From: Natronobacterium texcoconense
GTDB taxonomy: Archaea; Halobacteriota; Halobacteria; Halobacteriales; Natrialbaceae
Assembly: GCF_900104065.1 (NCBI RefSeq)
Contig: NZ_FNLC01000002.1
Coordinates: 292,995-356,994, forward strand
DNA: 64,000 nucleotides
Reading direction: 5' to 3'
The translations under genes and the position numbers were made by a program. The notes below the pieces were generated by a model. That model was not told where the DNA came from and searched no databases. It saw nothing but the letters and a program-made list of their open reading frames with translations. Of the stretch, positions 8,721-17,371 are shown one piece after another; positions within the stretch are counted from its first letter, which is position 1, and each line of letters opens with the position of its first letter.

Positions 8721-9188
8721 ATGAGTGTGTTCTCCTCATCGAACGAGTCGAGTGGCCGTCGGCCGAGAGGCGTCGATACACGACTGTACTTCCTGATCGG
8801 GTTGGGAACGATCTTCGGAATCGGGCATCACATCGACCACGTCGTTCGAGGGAATCACGTTGGCTGGCCATTGATCCCGGAAGTTACCGTCTTCACGTAC
8901 ACGCTCATTATTTACCCGATTATTGTGGTTGGGATATACCTGACAGTGACAGAACGGGTCGGGGTACGGTACTGGACGATCGTACTTGGAGGCATACTCT
9001 TTGCAGTCGTCATCACACACTTTGGCCCGTGGGCCACGGAACCACCACAGGACGTTATCGAACCCTACGAATCCGTGTACGTTGGATACGTCGCCTTTGG
9101 ATGGTTACTCACCTTCGTCATCTCGCTGACCGCAGCAACTACCTATTCCATCCATCGATGGATACTCGTTCGAAACACGTCTTCTTGA
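8721..9188 (+). CDS. Four-helix membrane protein of unknown function
   Basis: This 155-aa protein has a 20-residue basic, serine-rich N-terminus and four predicted helices. The first contains GTIFGIGHHIDHVVRG, whose His-x3-His-like cluster is at the membrane edge. I recognise no characterised family. It is monocistronic from its TATA box and has lower GC than the antiporter operon, so it is not clearly linked to it. Confidence 0.7.
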   Translation: MSVFSSSNESSGRRPRGVDTRLYFLIGLGTIFGIGHHIDHVVRGNHVGWPLIPEVTVFTYTLIIYPIIVVGIYLTVTERVGVRYWTIVLGGILFAVVITHFGPWATEPPQDVIEPYESVYVGYVAFGWLLTFVISLTAATTYSIHRWILVRNTSS

Positions 9189-9253
9189 ATCGTCGACCGA
9201 CACATCGAGAACATTCGTTACCTTCTCGAGACCGGTTTCCAGTAGTCAACGTA

Positions 9254-10390
9254 TTACGTCTCGTCGTCCTCGAGTTCTCGAGCCTCGACGTCGATGATCG
9301 AGCCGTCGCCGGCCCGCGATTCGGGTACTGCGATCGCGCGTTCGGGGACGGAGGTTCGTAACGCCGGCGTCGAGGGCGTCGCGTCGCGTCGGTACCGTCC
9401 GTCGTCGTCGGTCTCGGCCCGCACGCCGCGTGGCGTCAGGTAGTCGCCGTCGACCTCGACGCCCGCCTCGCGACAGAGCCGTTTGAGCACGGAGCGAGCG
9501 CCCTCGGTCGTGATCGCGGGCGGTGCGATCGATCGATCGCGTGCCAGTTCGGTCGCAGTGTTGTCCTCGAGCAGCGTCTCGACTTCTTCCTCGTCGAAGC
9601 CGCGCTCACGAAGCTGTTTCCGGACGCGGCTGGCGATCGAAGGGGCGTGTCGTGTCGGGAACAGCGGCCAGTCGTTCGAGGGCGGGTCGAGGACGACACC
9701 GTACCGTCGCAGTGGCGTTCTCGCGGGCGCGAGCAACGTCACGTCCTCCTGGCGCTGGGACTTGCCGAGGACGCGAATCGTCCCCGTATAGAAGTCGACG
9801 TCGTCCCACGTCGCGCCCGTCCGCCGGTCGTCCTCGGGCACCCGGAACAGTTCGGAGCCACGCACGGCCGAGTGTGCGAGCAGGGCAACCATCGCGTACT
9901 CGCGCAGCCGGTTTCGACGCTCGGCGGAATCGACGGGGTCGGCCTCGAGCGCGCGTTCCCGGACGTACCGCTCGAGTCGGCGCCGAGAGTCGGCCGTCCA
10001 GCGGTCGTCGTCTCGCTGCGTCGCAGCCGGGAGTTCGGCCTCCGCCTCCCGTTTCGTCGCCGGGTTTTCCGCGAGAATACCGCCGCGAACGCACCACGAG
10101 AGAAACGCCCGGACGACCGCGTAGTAGGTGTGGGCGGTCGACGGCGTGTAGGTCCCCTCGTCGGTCCGCGCGCACAGTTCGCGTGCGTACGATCGCATGT
10201 GCGTGGCCTCGAGCGCCCGGATCGCGGTCACGCCGTGTTCGTGCTCGATCCACTCGGCGAACCGCCGGAGGATCGATTCGGCGTTTGCCGCGTACGTTCC
10301 CGCACCGGAGCCGTCCGGGTCGCCGACGGCTTTCCGCTGGAGGTAGGCGTCGACCGCGTCCGCGATCGCCACGTCGATCGTATCGCTCAT
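9254..10390 (-). CDS. Tyrosine-recombinase-fold protein with degenerate active site
   Basis: The 378-aa product has a SAM-like N-terminal core-binding domain (residues about 8-110) and a C-terminal catalytic-type domain like haloarchaeal XerC/D-type integrases. The first catalytic Arg is present (HSAVRGSEL, R177), a Lys sits in the beta-hairpin position (GKSQRQ, K210), and R324 fits the second Arg. The box-II His is replaced by Arg (LTPRGVR, normally PHGxR), the second His (normally LRH) is Thr346, and no Tyr follows at the nucleophile position. It may bind DNA without cutting it. No attachment sites or phage genes flank it. Confidence 0.75.
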   Translation of the reverse strand: MSDTIDVAIADAVDAYLQRKAVGDPDGSGAGTYAANAESILRRFAEWIEHEHGVTAIRALEATHMRSYARELCARTDEGTYTPSTAHTYYAVVRAFLSWCVRGGILAENPATKREAEAELPAATQRDDDRWTADSRRRLERYVRERALEADPVDSAERRNRLREYAMVALLAHSAVRGSELFRVPEDDRRTGATWDDVDFYTGTIRVLGKSQRQEDVTLLAPARTPLRRYGVVLDPPSNDWPLFPTRHAPSIASRVRKQLRERGFDEEEVETLLEDNTATELARDRSIAPPAITTEGARSVLKRLCREAGVEVDGDYLTPRGVRAETDDDGRYRRDATPSTPALRTSVPERAIAVPESRAGDGSIIDVEARELEDDET

Positions 10391-10538
10391 CGTCGTCTCA
10401 CCTCGCCGTCGCTCGAGTCCGGGGTTCGAGTCGGAGACGAAACCGTGATGGGGCCGTCCCGACCCATCACCGTATCGGACTGTCGGAGTGCCAGAAGTCG
10501 GTCACCGGAATCGACGCGACGAGTCATTCGTACGGTTG

Positions 10539-10802
10539 TTACTGTTTCACTCCCGTAAATCTGTGTTTCGTTCTCGGCGACACCGGCCCGACCGCTCGAC
10601 GGTCTCGAGTCCCGTGAAAACGGCAGTTGTTCGCTCGATTCGGCGGCGTTGAACCCCGAAAAAAGCGGAGACAGTGATAGAGGTCGTAGTAGTCGACGTC
10701 CGTTGCAGTGTCGCCGCCGTCGACTGCCGTAAACTCGTATTCTATCGGCGAGCTGATCGAACCGGGGACCGAAAAGACGAATCGGCTCCCACAGTCGGGC
10801 AT
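10539..10802 (-). CDS. Weak hypothetical ORF in a gene-poor stretch
   Basis: The interval 10391-10926 has no convincing gene. This 87-codon frame is the best candidate. Its first 55 residues have an acidic, protein-like composition (VDGGDTATDVDYYDLYH), but the rest looks like translated noncoding DNA. No clear promoter or ribosome binding site was seen. Confidence 0.2.
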   Translation of the reverse strand: MPDCGSRFVFSVPGSISSPIEYEFTAVDGGDTATDVDYYDLYHCLRFFRGSTPPNRANNCRFHGTRDRRAVGPVSPRTKHRFTGVKQ

Positions 10803-10926
10803 CGTGGACGGTCGAATACTATCGAGAGTGTGCGCATTCGGCTTTCGTACGCTGTTTAGAAGAAGATTCAGTCGCTACGGGTCGACGCTGCTTCTCGAGA
10901 CGGCGCTCCCTCGACCGGTCGTGTTC

Positions 10927-11097
10927 TCACACTCGTCCCTCGCCGACGGCGAGGACCGTAAGTGCGACGACCGTTCCGAGCACCACCGCCGCTAGCAAAC
11001 CACCGAGATCCTGGAGTTCGACCAGTATCACGAACGCGAACACGGCGACGTACGAGAGGAGGATCAACACGAGGTATCGATAGAGTTGTTCGTCCAT
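10927..11097 (-). CDS. Small two-helix membrane protein
   Basis: The ATG at 11097 gives a 56-aa protein: a short MDEQLYRYL cytosolic start, then two hydrophobic helices separated by VELQDLGG. The upstream in-frame extension to 11145 looks noncoding. It lies 72 bp downstream of the phosphodiesterase gene on the same strand, so the two could share a transcript. Function unknown. Confidence 0.55.
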   Translation of the reverse strand: MDEQLYRYLVLILLSYVAVFAFVILVELQDLGGLLAAVVLGTVVALTVLAVGEGRV

Positions 11098-11169
11098 ACG
11101 TGACTGTCCGCTAGTCGGACCGAATACGTTTCGATACAGTGACACACGAGGGAGACAGCGCGAAGCCGA

Positions 11170-12789
11170 TCACTCGAGATAGCCCAGATCCGCGAGTCGT
11201 TCTTCGACCGCCACGTCGTCCGTCCCGGTCGAGCGGTCGTCGTCCAGTCGGGGATAGCTACGAACGCCGGGCGAGTCGACACAGGGGAGGGGCTGGCCGT
11301 CCATCCGGTCGTCAACCGGGACGCCGAGCGTCGCCAGGACGGTCGGTGCGACGTCGAAGAGGTGGGCGTTCCCGACGCCCGCATCGTCGTCGATATCGGG
11401 TCCTCTGGCTGCAATGGTCCCCTCGAGTTTGTGATTCCAGGGTTCGGATGGCGGACCGAACTGTTCGTCGCGCAGCGTCGCCGAGAGGAAGTGGTCGAAG
11501 TCGGCGGGAACGGTGACCACGTCGACGGCGTCCTCGCTCTCGGGGCCGTGGAAGTACTCCTCACGGGGACGGACTGCCTCGAAGACGGGGTCGCCGTCGG
11601 GCGTCTCGACCGATCGGAGCGCGTCGATGATCCGCGTTCGGACGGCCTCGTACTCCTCCTGCGGGACGACGCCGTCGGGCTCTCTGCCCTCGAGGTTGAT
11701 CCGGACGCCGAGTTCGATCCGCGAACGGACGAACGCTCTCGAGGACGCGAAGTCGACCTGGGTCGCGCCCGCGTTGACGACGCTCGTCGGGGCGTAGTTC
11801 GCGACGGTTTCCTCGAGGCCGAATCGCTCGAGGACGGCGCCGATCCGCTGGCTGGTCAGCCCCAGGGTCGCGGCCGTCGCCATCGCCCGTTCGCCGAGGC
11901 CGGGTTCGCGGTCGGTGCTCGCGGTGCCGGCCTTGAGCGCGTCGTCGCGAACCGTCGCCCAGGTCGGCATCCCGCTGCCGCCGCGTTCGGTCTCGACGAG
12001 TCCCTCCGCACGGAGGTACTCGTTGATCCGGAACTCCCGGCCGTCGTACGGGCCCATCCCGTGGTCGCTGGCGAGGATCACGTTGTCCGGATCGCAGACC
12101 TCTATCGTCTCGGCGAGCTGGCGGTCGACCTCGCGGTAGGTCGCACGGATCGCCTCCTCGTTGTCGGGTTCCTTGTGGAAGATCGAGTCGGTCACCTGGA
12201 ACTCGAGGAAACCGAACTCGGGGTCGACCCGGTCGGCGAGGTAGCGAAACGCCTCGCCGCGCATGCGCGCACAGTCGCTGTAGCTCTCGGCGCGGTCGTC
12301 GATCGTTTCGTCGGGGTAGACGCGATAATCACCGATCTCTTCTCGAACGTCTTCGAGCAAGCCTTCGGGATGACAGTCGGGGTTCTCGGGCGCGGTGTAG
12401 CCCGGAATCAACGCGCCATCGAACTCCCGCGGCGGGTGGGTGACGGGAACGTTGACGACGACGCTCGAGTAGCCCCGGTCCGAAAGCAGGTCCCACAGCG
12501 CCCGCTCGCGGACGTCGGTCGCGTTGACCACGTCCCAGTCGTAGCCGTCGAAGGAGAGGAAGCCGTAGACCCCGTGCTTGCCGGGATTCTTCCCCGTGTA
12601 CATCGAGGGCCACGCGCTCGCCGTCCACGGCGGGATCTGGGACTCGAGCGGCCCACTCGCCGCGGTCTCGTCCTCGTAGAACGACTCGAGCGTCGGTACC
12701 TCGCCGTCGTCGAACAGCGGCTCGAGCACCCGTTCGCAGGCCGCGTCGATACCGACGAGCAGCGTTCGAAGCGAAGATCGATCCTCCAT
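11170..12789 (-). CDS. Alkaline-phosphatase-superfamily phosphodiesterase (type I PDE/nucleotide pyrophosphatase-like)
   Basis: The 539-aa protein has the metal-binding layout of the superfamily. LLVGIDAA near the N-terminus supplies the first Asp. PPWTASAWPSMYTGKNPGKHG carries the probable nucleophile Thr/Ser. TDSIFH and ASDHGMGPYDG give further Asp/His ligands. It ends in the tail EERLADLGYLE, shared with the paralogue at 27412-29019. ATG 12789 is used; a GTG at 12804 would add five residues. No signal peptide is visible, so it probably acts in the cytoplasm. The substrate is unknown; the surroundings suggest a phosphorylated glycan or lipid intermediate. Confidence 0.8.
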   Translation of the reverse strand: MEDRSSLRTLLVGIDAACERVLEPLFDDGEVPTLESFYEDETAASGPLESQIPPWTASAWPSMYTGKNPGKHGVYGFLSFDGYDWDVVNATDVRERALWDLLSDRGYSSVVVNVPVTHPPREFDGALIPGYTAPENPDCHPEGLLEDVREEIGDYRVYPDETIDDRAESYSDCARMRGEAFRYLADRVDPEFGFLEFQVTDSIFHKEPDNEEAIRATYREVDRQLAETIEVCDPDNVILASDHGMGPYDGREFRINEYLRAEGLVETERGGSGMPTWATVRDDALKAGTASTDREPGLGERAMATAATLGLTSQRIGAVLERFGLEETVANYAPTSVVNAGATQVDFASSRAFVRSRIELGVRINLEGREPDGVVPQEEYEAVRTRIIDALRSVETPDGDPVFEAVRPREEYFHGPESEDAVDVVTVPADFDHFLSATLRDEQFGPPSEPWNHKLEGTIAARGPDIDDDAGVGNAHLFDVAPTVLATLGVPVDDRMDGQPLPCVDSPGVRSYPRLDDDRSTGTDDVAVEERLADLGYLE

Positions 12790-12910
12790 TGGCGGGTGCT
12801 CCACGGGAAAGGGACTTGGTTATGGTCGCTGTTACGCGTCGAATTCGTTGCCTTCGGCCGGTCGGTACGAACCACGTGAATTTTTGGTGTAACGATCTAT
12901 TGGACGCAGT

Positions 12911-13351
12911 ATGGTTGGTCCCCAACGTTCACGGTTACGACACGCAGGATTACTCGAGCGAGGCGCAGCGTGGTTCGTCGACGGCATCGCATCGTTCATC
13001 GCCATCTTCGTGCTCATGTTCCCGATAATATTCCTGTTCTCGGCAGGAGGATCGGCCGACGCCGCGGAAGGGATGGGTATGCTCGTCGGACTCGTCGGTC
13101 TGATCGCCTACTACGTGGGCTCCGAAGCGAAGTGGGGACAGACGCCGGGCAAGATGCTGCTCGGAATTCGCGTCGTCTACACTGACGGCCGGGAGTGTTC
13201 CGGTGCCGGTGCCGTAATCCGTAATATCACGAAATTGATCGGCGGCGCGGCACTGCTCCCGATTATCGTCGCGATCGTCCTCATTCTGGTGACCGACGAC
13301 AACCAGCGACTCGGCGACATCTTCGGTGATACGACGGTCGTCAAGGTCTAA
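12911..13351 (+). CDS. RDD-family membrane protein
   Basis: This 146-aa protein has the RDD pattern. RHAGLLERGAAWFVDGIA forms the first Arg/Asp-containing helix. Two hydrophobic segments and EAKWGQTPGKMLLGIRVV follow, then a final helix and DDNQRLGDIFGDTTVV. RDD proteins are small polytopic proteins sometimes linked to ion exchange. It is divergent from the phosphodiesterase gene across 121 bp. Confidence 0.88.
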   Translation: MVGPQRSRLRHAGLLERGAAWFVDGIASFIAIFVLMFPIIFLFSAGGSADAAEGMGMLVGLVGLIAYYVGSEAKWGQTPGKMLLGIRVVYTDGRECSGAGAVIRNITKLIGGAALLPIIVAIVLILVTDDNQRLGDIFGDTTVVKV

Positions 13352-13512
13352 GCGATACGTTCGACGTGATCTAGCTCTCGGAGCGTGATTCGTGCGAGAT
13401 CGCTCCCGTCTACGTACGACATGCAGGTGTTGCGTTGCCACGACTCCCGCTATAGTCGGCGTTACGGGCTTCGCTGGGCCCGACGGGACGCTTATGCGAT
13501 CGGCCTTCGAAC

Positions 13513-14316
13513 GTGTCAAACAGTACGATGAACCGTGAGAAAAACGGGGACGGATTCGAGACGCTCGCCACCCTGACGCGTTCGCCCGTCCGCCTTCGCG
13601 TCCTCGAGTACCTGCTCGAACGCGGCCCGGCGACCGCCTCCGACGTCGCTCCCCACGTCGACGCCTCCCGACGAACCGTCTCTCGAGCGCTTTCTGCCCT
13701 CGCGGAGCAACGGCTGGCGTCGAGCGAGGGACGAACGTACCGCGCGACGACCTACGCGGAACTGGTCGCCGACGACGTCTTTTCCTTGCTCGAGCGCCTG
13801 GAGCAAGGACGTGAGTTCGCGGCGTTTCTCGAGTCCTTCCCGACGGGAGAAACCGACCTCACGGCGGCCGATCTCGCGGACGCGAACGGGACGACGACCT
13901 GCCGGCGGTCTGCGGATCCACACGCGCCCGTGTCGCACGTGATCGACGCCCTCGACGGGGCCGGCCAGGTCAGGGTTCTCGCTCCGGTCGCGTCGCCGCT
14001 GTACGTTCGGCCACTGGTCGCCTGCGTTCGCGACGGCGCGACGGTCGAGGCTGTCGTCGACGGTGACGCCTACGACTCCTTCTGCTCGAAACTCCGCGGG
14101 GGAGTCCGGGTCGCCGCGACGCTGGGGGACGTCTCGCTCGCGGTTCACGACGAGGTTCCGTTCGGACTGCTCGAGTGCGACGAACGGGTCGTTCTCGGAG
14201 CCTACGACGACGGCGTCCTGCAGGCGACGTTCGAAACCGACGACGAGCGCGTTCAGGACACGACACAGGACATCTACGACCGATACCGAACGGCCGCGAA
14301 TCACGTCGTCGACTGA
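13513..14316 (+). CDS. Winged-helix transcriptional regulator (FilR1/TrmB-like C-terminal domain)
   Basis: The N-terminal 85 residues form a MarR/ArsR-type winged helix (ETLATLTRSPVRLRVLEYLLERG, then a recognition helix around DASRRTVSRALSALAEQRL). The C-terminal half resembles the phospholipase-D-like regulatory domain of haloarchaeal FilR1-type regulators (VRVLAPVASPLYVRPL, LAVHDEVPFGLLECDERVVLG). Either GTG 13513 or ATG 13528 may be the start; the upstream CTTATG at about 13490 favours a leaderless transcript near 13513. Target genes unknown. Confidence 0.8.
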   Translation: MSNSTMNREKNGDGFETLATLTRSPVRLRVLEYLLERGPATASDVAPHVDASRRTVSRALSALAEQRLASSEGRTYRATTYAELVADDVFSLLERLEQGREFAAFLESFPTGETDLTAADLADANGTTTCRRSADPHAPVSHVIDALDGAGQVRVLAPVASPLYVRPLVACVRDGATVEAVVDGDAYDSFCSKLRGGVRVAATLGDVSLAVHDEVPFGLLECDERVVLGAYDDGVLQATFETDDERVQDTTQDIYDRYRTAANHVVD

Positions 14317-14402
14317 CCGGAAGTCGGACGGCGACAGGGAGTGACCACTTTCGCGAAACGGACGGGCGCTGTCATTACGTTCGTGGCCGTTCGAGTTCTG
14401 CT

Positions 14403-14834
14403 ATGGTCACCGCTGACAACCTCGGATCCACCAGTCCGAGTGTCCTCCTCGACGTCGGTCGCGGCGTCCGACGCGTCGCCATCAACCGGATCGTTCTCGC
14501 GGTCGTCGCCGTCCTCTGGACGCTCGCGCTCGGAACGTGGACTCTCGGATACGTCTTCACCGCCACTGGTATCGACGGCGGAACCGTCTTCGAGGTCGTC
14601 CGCACGATCTGGTTCGCCGTCGTCTACCTGCCAGCGTCGCTGTTCTCGATTCTCGTCCTCGATCCGCTGTTCGGAATGGCGTTCTACCAGGTAGTGGAAC
14701 CGCTTGGCTTCGTCGGGACGGCCGCCGTGTTCGTCGTCTCGCTCACGACGATGTACTACCTGGTCGGACTGGTCGTCTCGGCGCTCGTCGCCGCCGCGCG
14801 GACACTCCGGGCCGGAATCGGAGGCCGACCGTAG
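14403..14834 (+). CDS. Hypothetical membrane protein, three to four helices
   Basis: From ATG 14403 this 143-aa protein has a short polar N-terminus, then hydrophobic segments near residues 27-50, 60-85 and 95-130. It is bounded by the regulator upstream and the convergent FemAB-like gene. No family recognised; function unknown. Confidence 0.65.
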   Translation: MVTADNLGSTSPSVLLDVGRGVRRVAINRIVLAVVAVLWTLALGTWTLGYVFTATGIDGGTVFEVVRTIWFAVVYLPASLFSILVLDPLFGMAFYQVVEPLGFVGTAAVFVVSLTTMYYLVGLVVSALVAAARTLRAGIGGRP

Positions 14835-14851
14835 AACCCGGCCTGGCGAAA

Positions 14852-15862
14852 CTACTTCACCGAATCGTAGATCGACGCAGCCTGGCGCATCCCCCAGCTC
14901 CCGTACTCGAGGCTGTAGTAGGTCCGCAGTTCGGGGTTGAACTTCGCCTTGTACCGATTGATGCGGCGGTTGTCCGCCCCGACGAGGTCGTAGCCGGCAA
15001 GCCCGCGATCGAGGCCATCCTCCATGATCGTCCAGTCGAGCAGGTCGTTCGTCGGCAGGTCAACCTCCGTATCCGTTCGGACGCCGCCGAGCCACCGACC
15101 CGTGGTGTCGCCGTACTCGACCGCCAGGATGCCGCCGACGAACTCGTCGTCGACCCGCAGCGTGTAGGGTCGAATCTCGCCGCCGACGGCCCGTTCGTGG
15201 AGGTCGAGGACGAACTCGTCGGGGACACGGAAGTCGACGCCCTGTGATTCGTAGCGATTCCTGACCTGTTCCATGATCAGTTCGATCTCCTTGCGGCCGC
15301 CGACCGTGATCTCGTAGGCGTCGTCGTCCGCGTTCCTGACGTTGCTCCGGGCGTCGCTGCTAAAGGACAGCAGGAGATCCTCGCGGTCGCGCTCGAGGTC
15401 GACGACGTAGGTGTACTCCGGCGAGGCCTCGTACTCGTTCCACTCGAGCGGCCGTGCGTCCGCGAACCCGGTCGCGGTCCGGACGTGGCTGTACTTCGGC
15501 CCCAGTTCCGATCGGATCCACTCCATGCAGTCGTCGACGAACGCCAGCCGGCGTCGCTCGCGCTTGCGCTGTTTCAGCTTCCCCATGTTCAGGAAGGCGG
15601 GCCCGAGGTACGGCACCCGCAGGTGTGGCGGCGGCGAGAAGACGGTCGTGACGAACCGCTTGTCGATCTCGAAGACGGGGAAGAGCCCGACCGCTTCCTG
15701 GCCCTTGAACCCGATCAGCGGGTGCAGGGTCGCATCGGCGTGGTCTGCCTGTACCTCCAGGGCCTCGCGTTCGTGCCACAGCCGTCCCTGTGGCGATCGT
15801 TCGACGTAACCGTTCCAGCGCTCGAGGTCGTCTGCCGTGGCGACGCGAACATCGACGCTCAT
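14852..15862 (-). CDS. FemAB-like GNAT-fold acyltransferase (first copy)
   Basis: The 336-aa product looks like the acetyltransferase-6/FemAB-like family: two GNAT folds in tandem. Signature stretches are QEAVGLFPVFEID, VFSPPPHLRVPYLGPAF, and a C-terminal GYDLVGADNRRINRYKAKFNP. The paralogue at 30627-31652 shares the same blocks in the same order. Bacterial FemAB proteins add amino acids to cell-wall precursors, and relatives occur in exopolysaccharide clusters. An aminoacyl or acyl modification of a surface glycan or lipid is a reasonable guess. No signal peptide, so it should act on a cytoplasmic intermediate. Confidence 0.82.
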   Translation of the reverse strand: MSVDVRVATADDLERWNGYVERSPQGRLWHEREALEVQADHADATLHPLIGFKGQEAVGLFPVFEIDKRFVTTVFSPPPHLRVPYLGPAFLNMGKLKQRKRERRRLAFVDDCMEWIRSELGPKYSHVRTATGFADARPLEWNEYEASPEYTYVVDLERDREDLLLSFSSDARSNVRNADDDAYEITVGGRKEIELIMEQVRNRYESQGVDFRVPDEFVLDLHERAVGGEIRPYTLRVDDEFVGGILAVEYGDTTGRWLGGVRTDTEVDLPTNDLLDWTIMEDGLDRGLAGYDLVGADNRRINRYKAKFNPELRTYYSLEYGSWGMRQAASIYDSVK

Positions 15863-16153
15863 CGGCGACCACCCTTCGATTTTCGCGGGACCGATCGCTC
15901 GCTCCCGTCGCTCGCTCGTCGGTTCATACGGGAAGCGTCGCCGCGAACGGTCTTTGTAAGCGCCCTGTTTCGGGACTCGTCGTCGCGGCGAGGGGTGTTT
16001 CGTCGAGTATAGGCCGGCGCTACTCGCGTCCGGTCTCCCTCGAGTCGTTCCTTTCGCATTGCTCGGCAGTATCTCCGATGCGAACGGTCATCGACCCCTG
16101 ACCGTCGGTTATCCGACTAGTAACAATGGCCGGATCGGTCGAGTCGTCGGTCG

Positions 16154-17179
16154 ATGAAGGAACGTTTGATCCGCCCGTTCGCGACCGGCTCCGGGCAGGA
16201 AATGGGAGTATTCGCCCGGATACCGACCGATCTGACCGGTCTCACCGTGTTCGTCCTCGGTGCGGCCACACTGCTTGCAGTCGTCGACGTCACGTCGCCA
16301 GTGATCCGCGCTTTCGTCGGCTTTCCGCTCCTGTTTCTCGCACCGGGCTACGCGATCGTTTCGATCCTGTTCCCGCGAGGCGTCCGGGCCGACCGAGACG
16401 AGACGCTGCCAGTGGTCGGCCGGACGGAGACCGTGACGGAGACCGAACGCGTGGCGCTGTCCTTCGGGTTGAGTTTCGCCGTCCTGCCGCTGCTCGGCCT
16501 GGGAATCGCCGCTACCTCCTGGCAGTACACGACGTCGGTCGTCGTCTGGACCGTCAGCGGTTTCGTCCTGGCCGCGATACTGCTCGCCGCCGTCAGACGG
16601 GCACGCGTCTCCCCCGCCGACCGGTACCGGTTCGAACTGCTGCGAAAGCTCGGTGCGCTCCGTGCTGCGATTTTCGACACCCGGTCGTCGACCACGACGG
16701 CGATCAACCTGCTACTGGTCGTCAGTATGGTGATCGCGCTTACGAGCGTCGGCTACGCTCTCGCCGCTCCCCAGGACGACGAACAGTACACCGACCTGCG
16801 ATTGCTTACCGAGACCGACGACGGCGAGTACGTCGCCGGCGACCTCCCCGACAGCGTCGAGTCCGGCGAGTCGATCCCGCTTATCGTCACCGTCGAGAAC
16901 CAGGAAGGCGAACACCAGGAGTACACAGCCGTCGTTCAGGAGCAGTGGGTCGACGACGGTGAGGTCCTCGAGCGCACCGAGTTACGCCAGATCGACTACA
17001 CACTCGGCGACGGGACGACGGGCCACGGGGATCGCACGGTCACGCCCGACGCGGACGCCGGCGAGGTCCGGATCGCCGTCATGCTGTTCGACGACGAGGT
17101 GCCGGAGACGCCGACGACCGACGACGCCTACCGCTACACTCACTTCTGGATCGAAATCGAGGACGACGACCTCGAGTAG
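16154..17179 (+). CDS. DUF1616 membrane protein
   Basis: This 341-aa protein has a membrane domain with four helices (first pair GLTVFVLGAATLLAVVDV and VIRAFVGFPLLFLAPGYAIV, followed by LFPRG, the DUF1616 hallmark). An extracellular beta-rich domain follows from about residue 205 (SGESIPLIVTVENQEGEHQEYT) and resembles a CARDB-like fold. DUF1616 proteins recur in archaeal glycosylation and surface-polymer clusters. The start could also be ATG 16202. Just downstream is another surface-glycan membrane gene in the same orientation. Confidence 0.82.
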   Translation: MKERLIRPFATGSGQEMGVFARIPTDLTGLTVFVLGAATLLAVVDVTSPVIRAFVGFPLLFLAPGYAIVSILFPRGVRADRDETLPVVGRTETVTETERVALSFGLSFAVLPLLGLGIAATSWQYTTSVVVWTVSGFVLAAILLAAVRRARVSPADRYRFELLRKLGALRAAIFDTRSSTTTAINLLLVVSMVIALTSVGYALAAPQDDEQYTDLRLLTETDDGEYVAGDLPDSVESGESIPLIVTVENQEGEHQEYTAVVQEQWVDDGEVLERTELRQIDYTLGDGTTGHGDRTVTPDADAGEVRIAVMLFDDEVPETPTTDDAYRYTHFWIEIEDDDLE

Positions 17180-17371
17180 ACCGATCTCTTTCTCGCCATT
17201 GACGTTTCGGTTTCTCACGTAGCGACGCCCTCGAGTCGCTCGCCTCCGCGCTCTCGAATACGCTGTCTTACGGGTCCGAGGGACCGAATTTTGACGACAG
17301 TATTCCGGCGCTTACGGTCATCAGCCGGAGAATAACAAGGACGACTACGGGAAAACGACGGAGCAATCCGA

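Noticed and set aside
9254-10390. The degenerate recombinase as the enzyme that inserted the toxin-antitoxin cassettes
   Set aside because: It is 40 kb away, lacks the catalytic Tyr, and has no chorismate-mutase-like repeat beside it.
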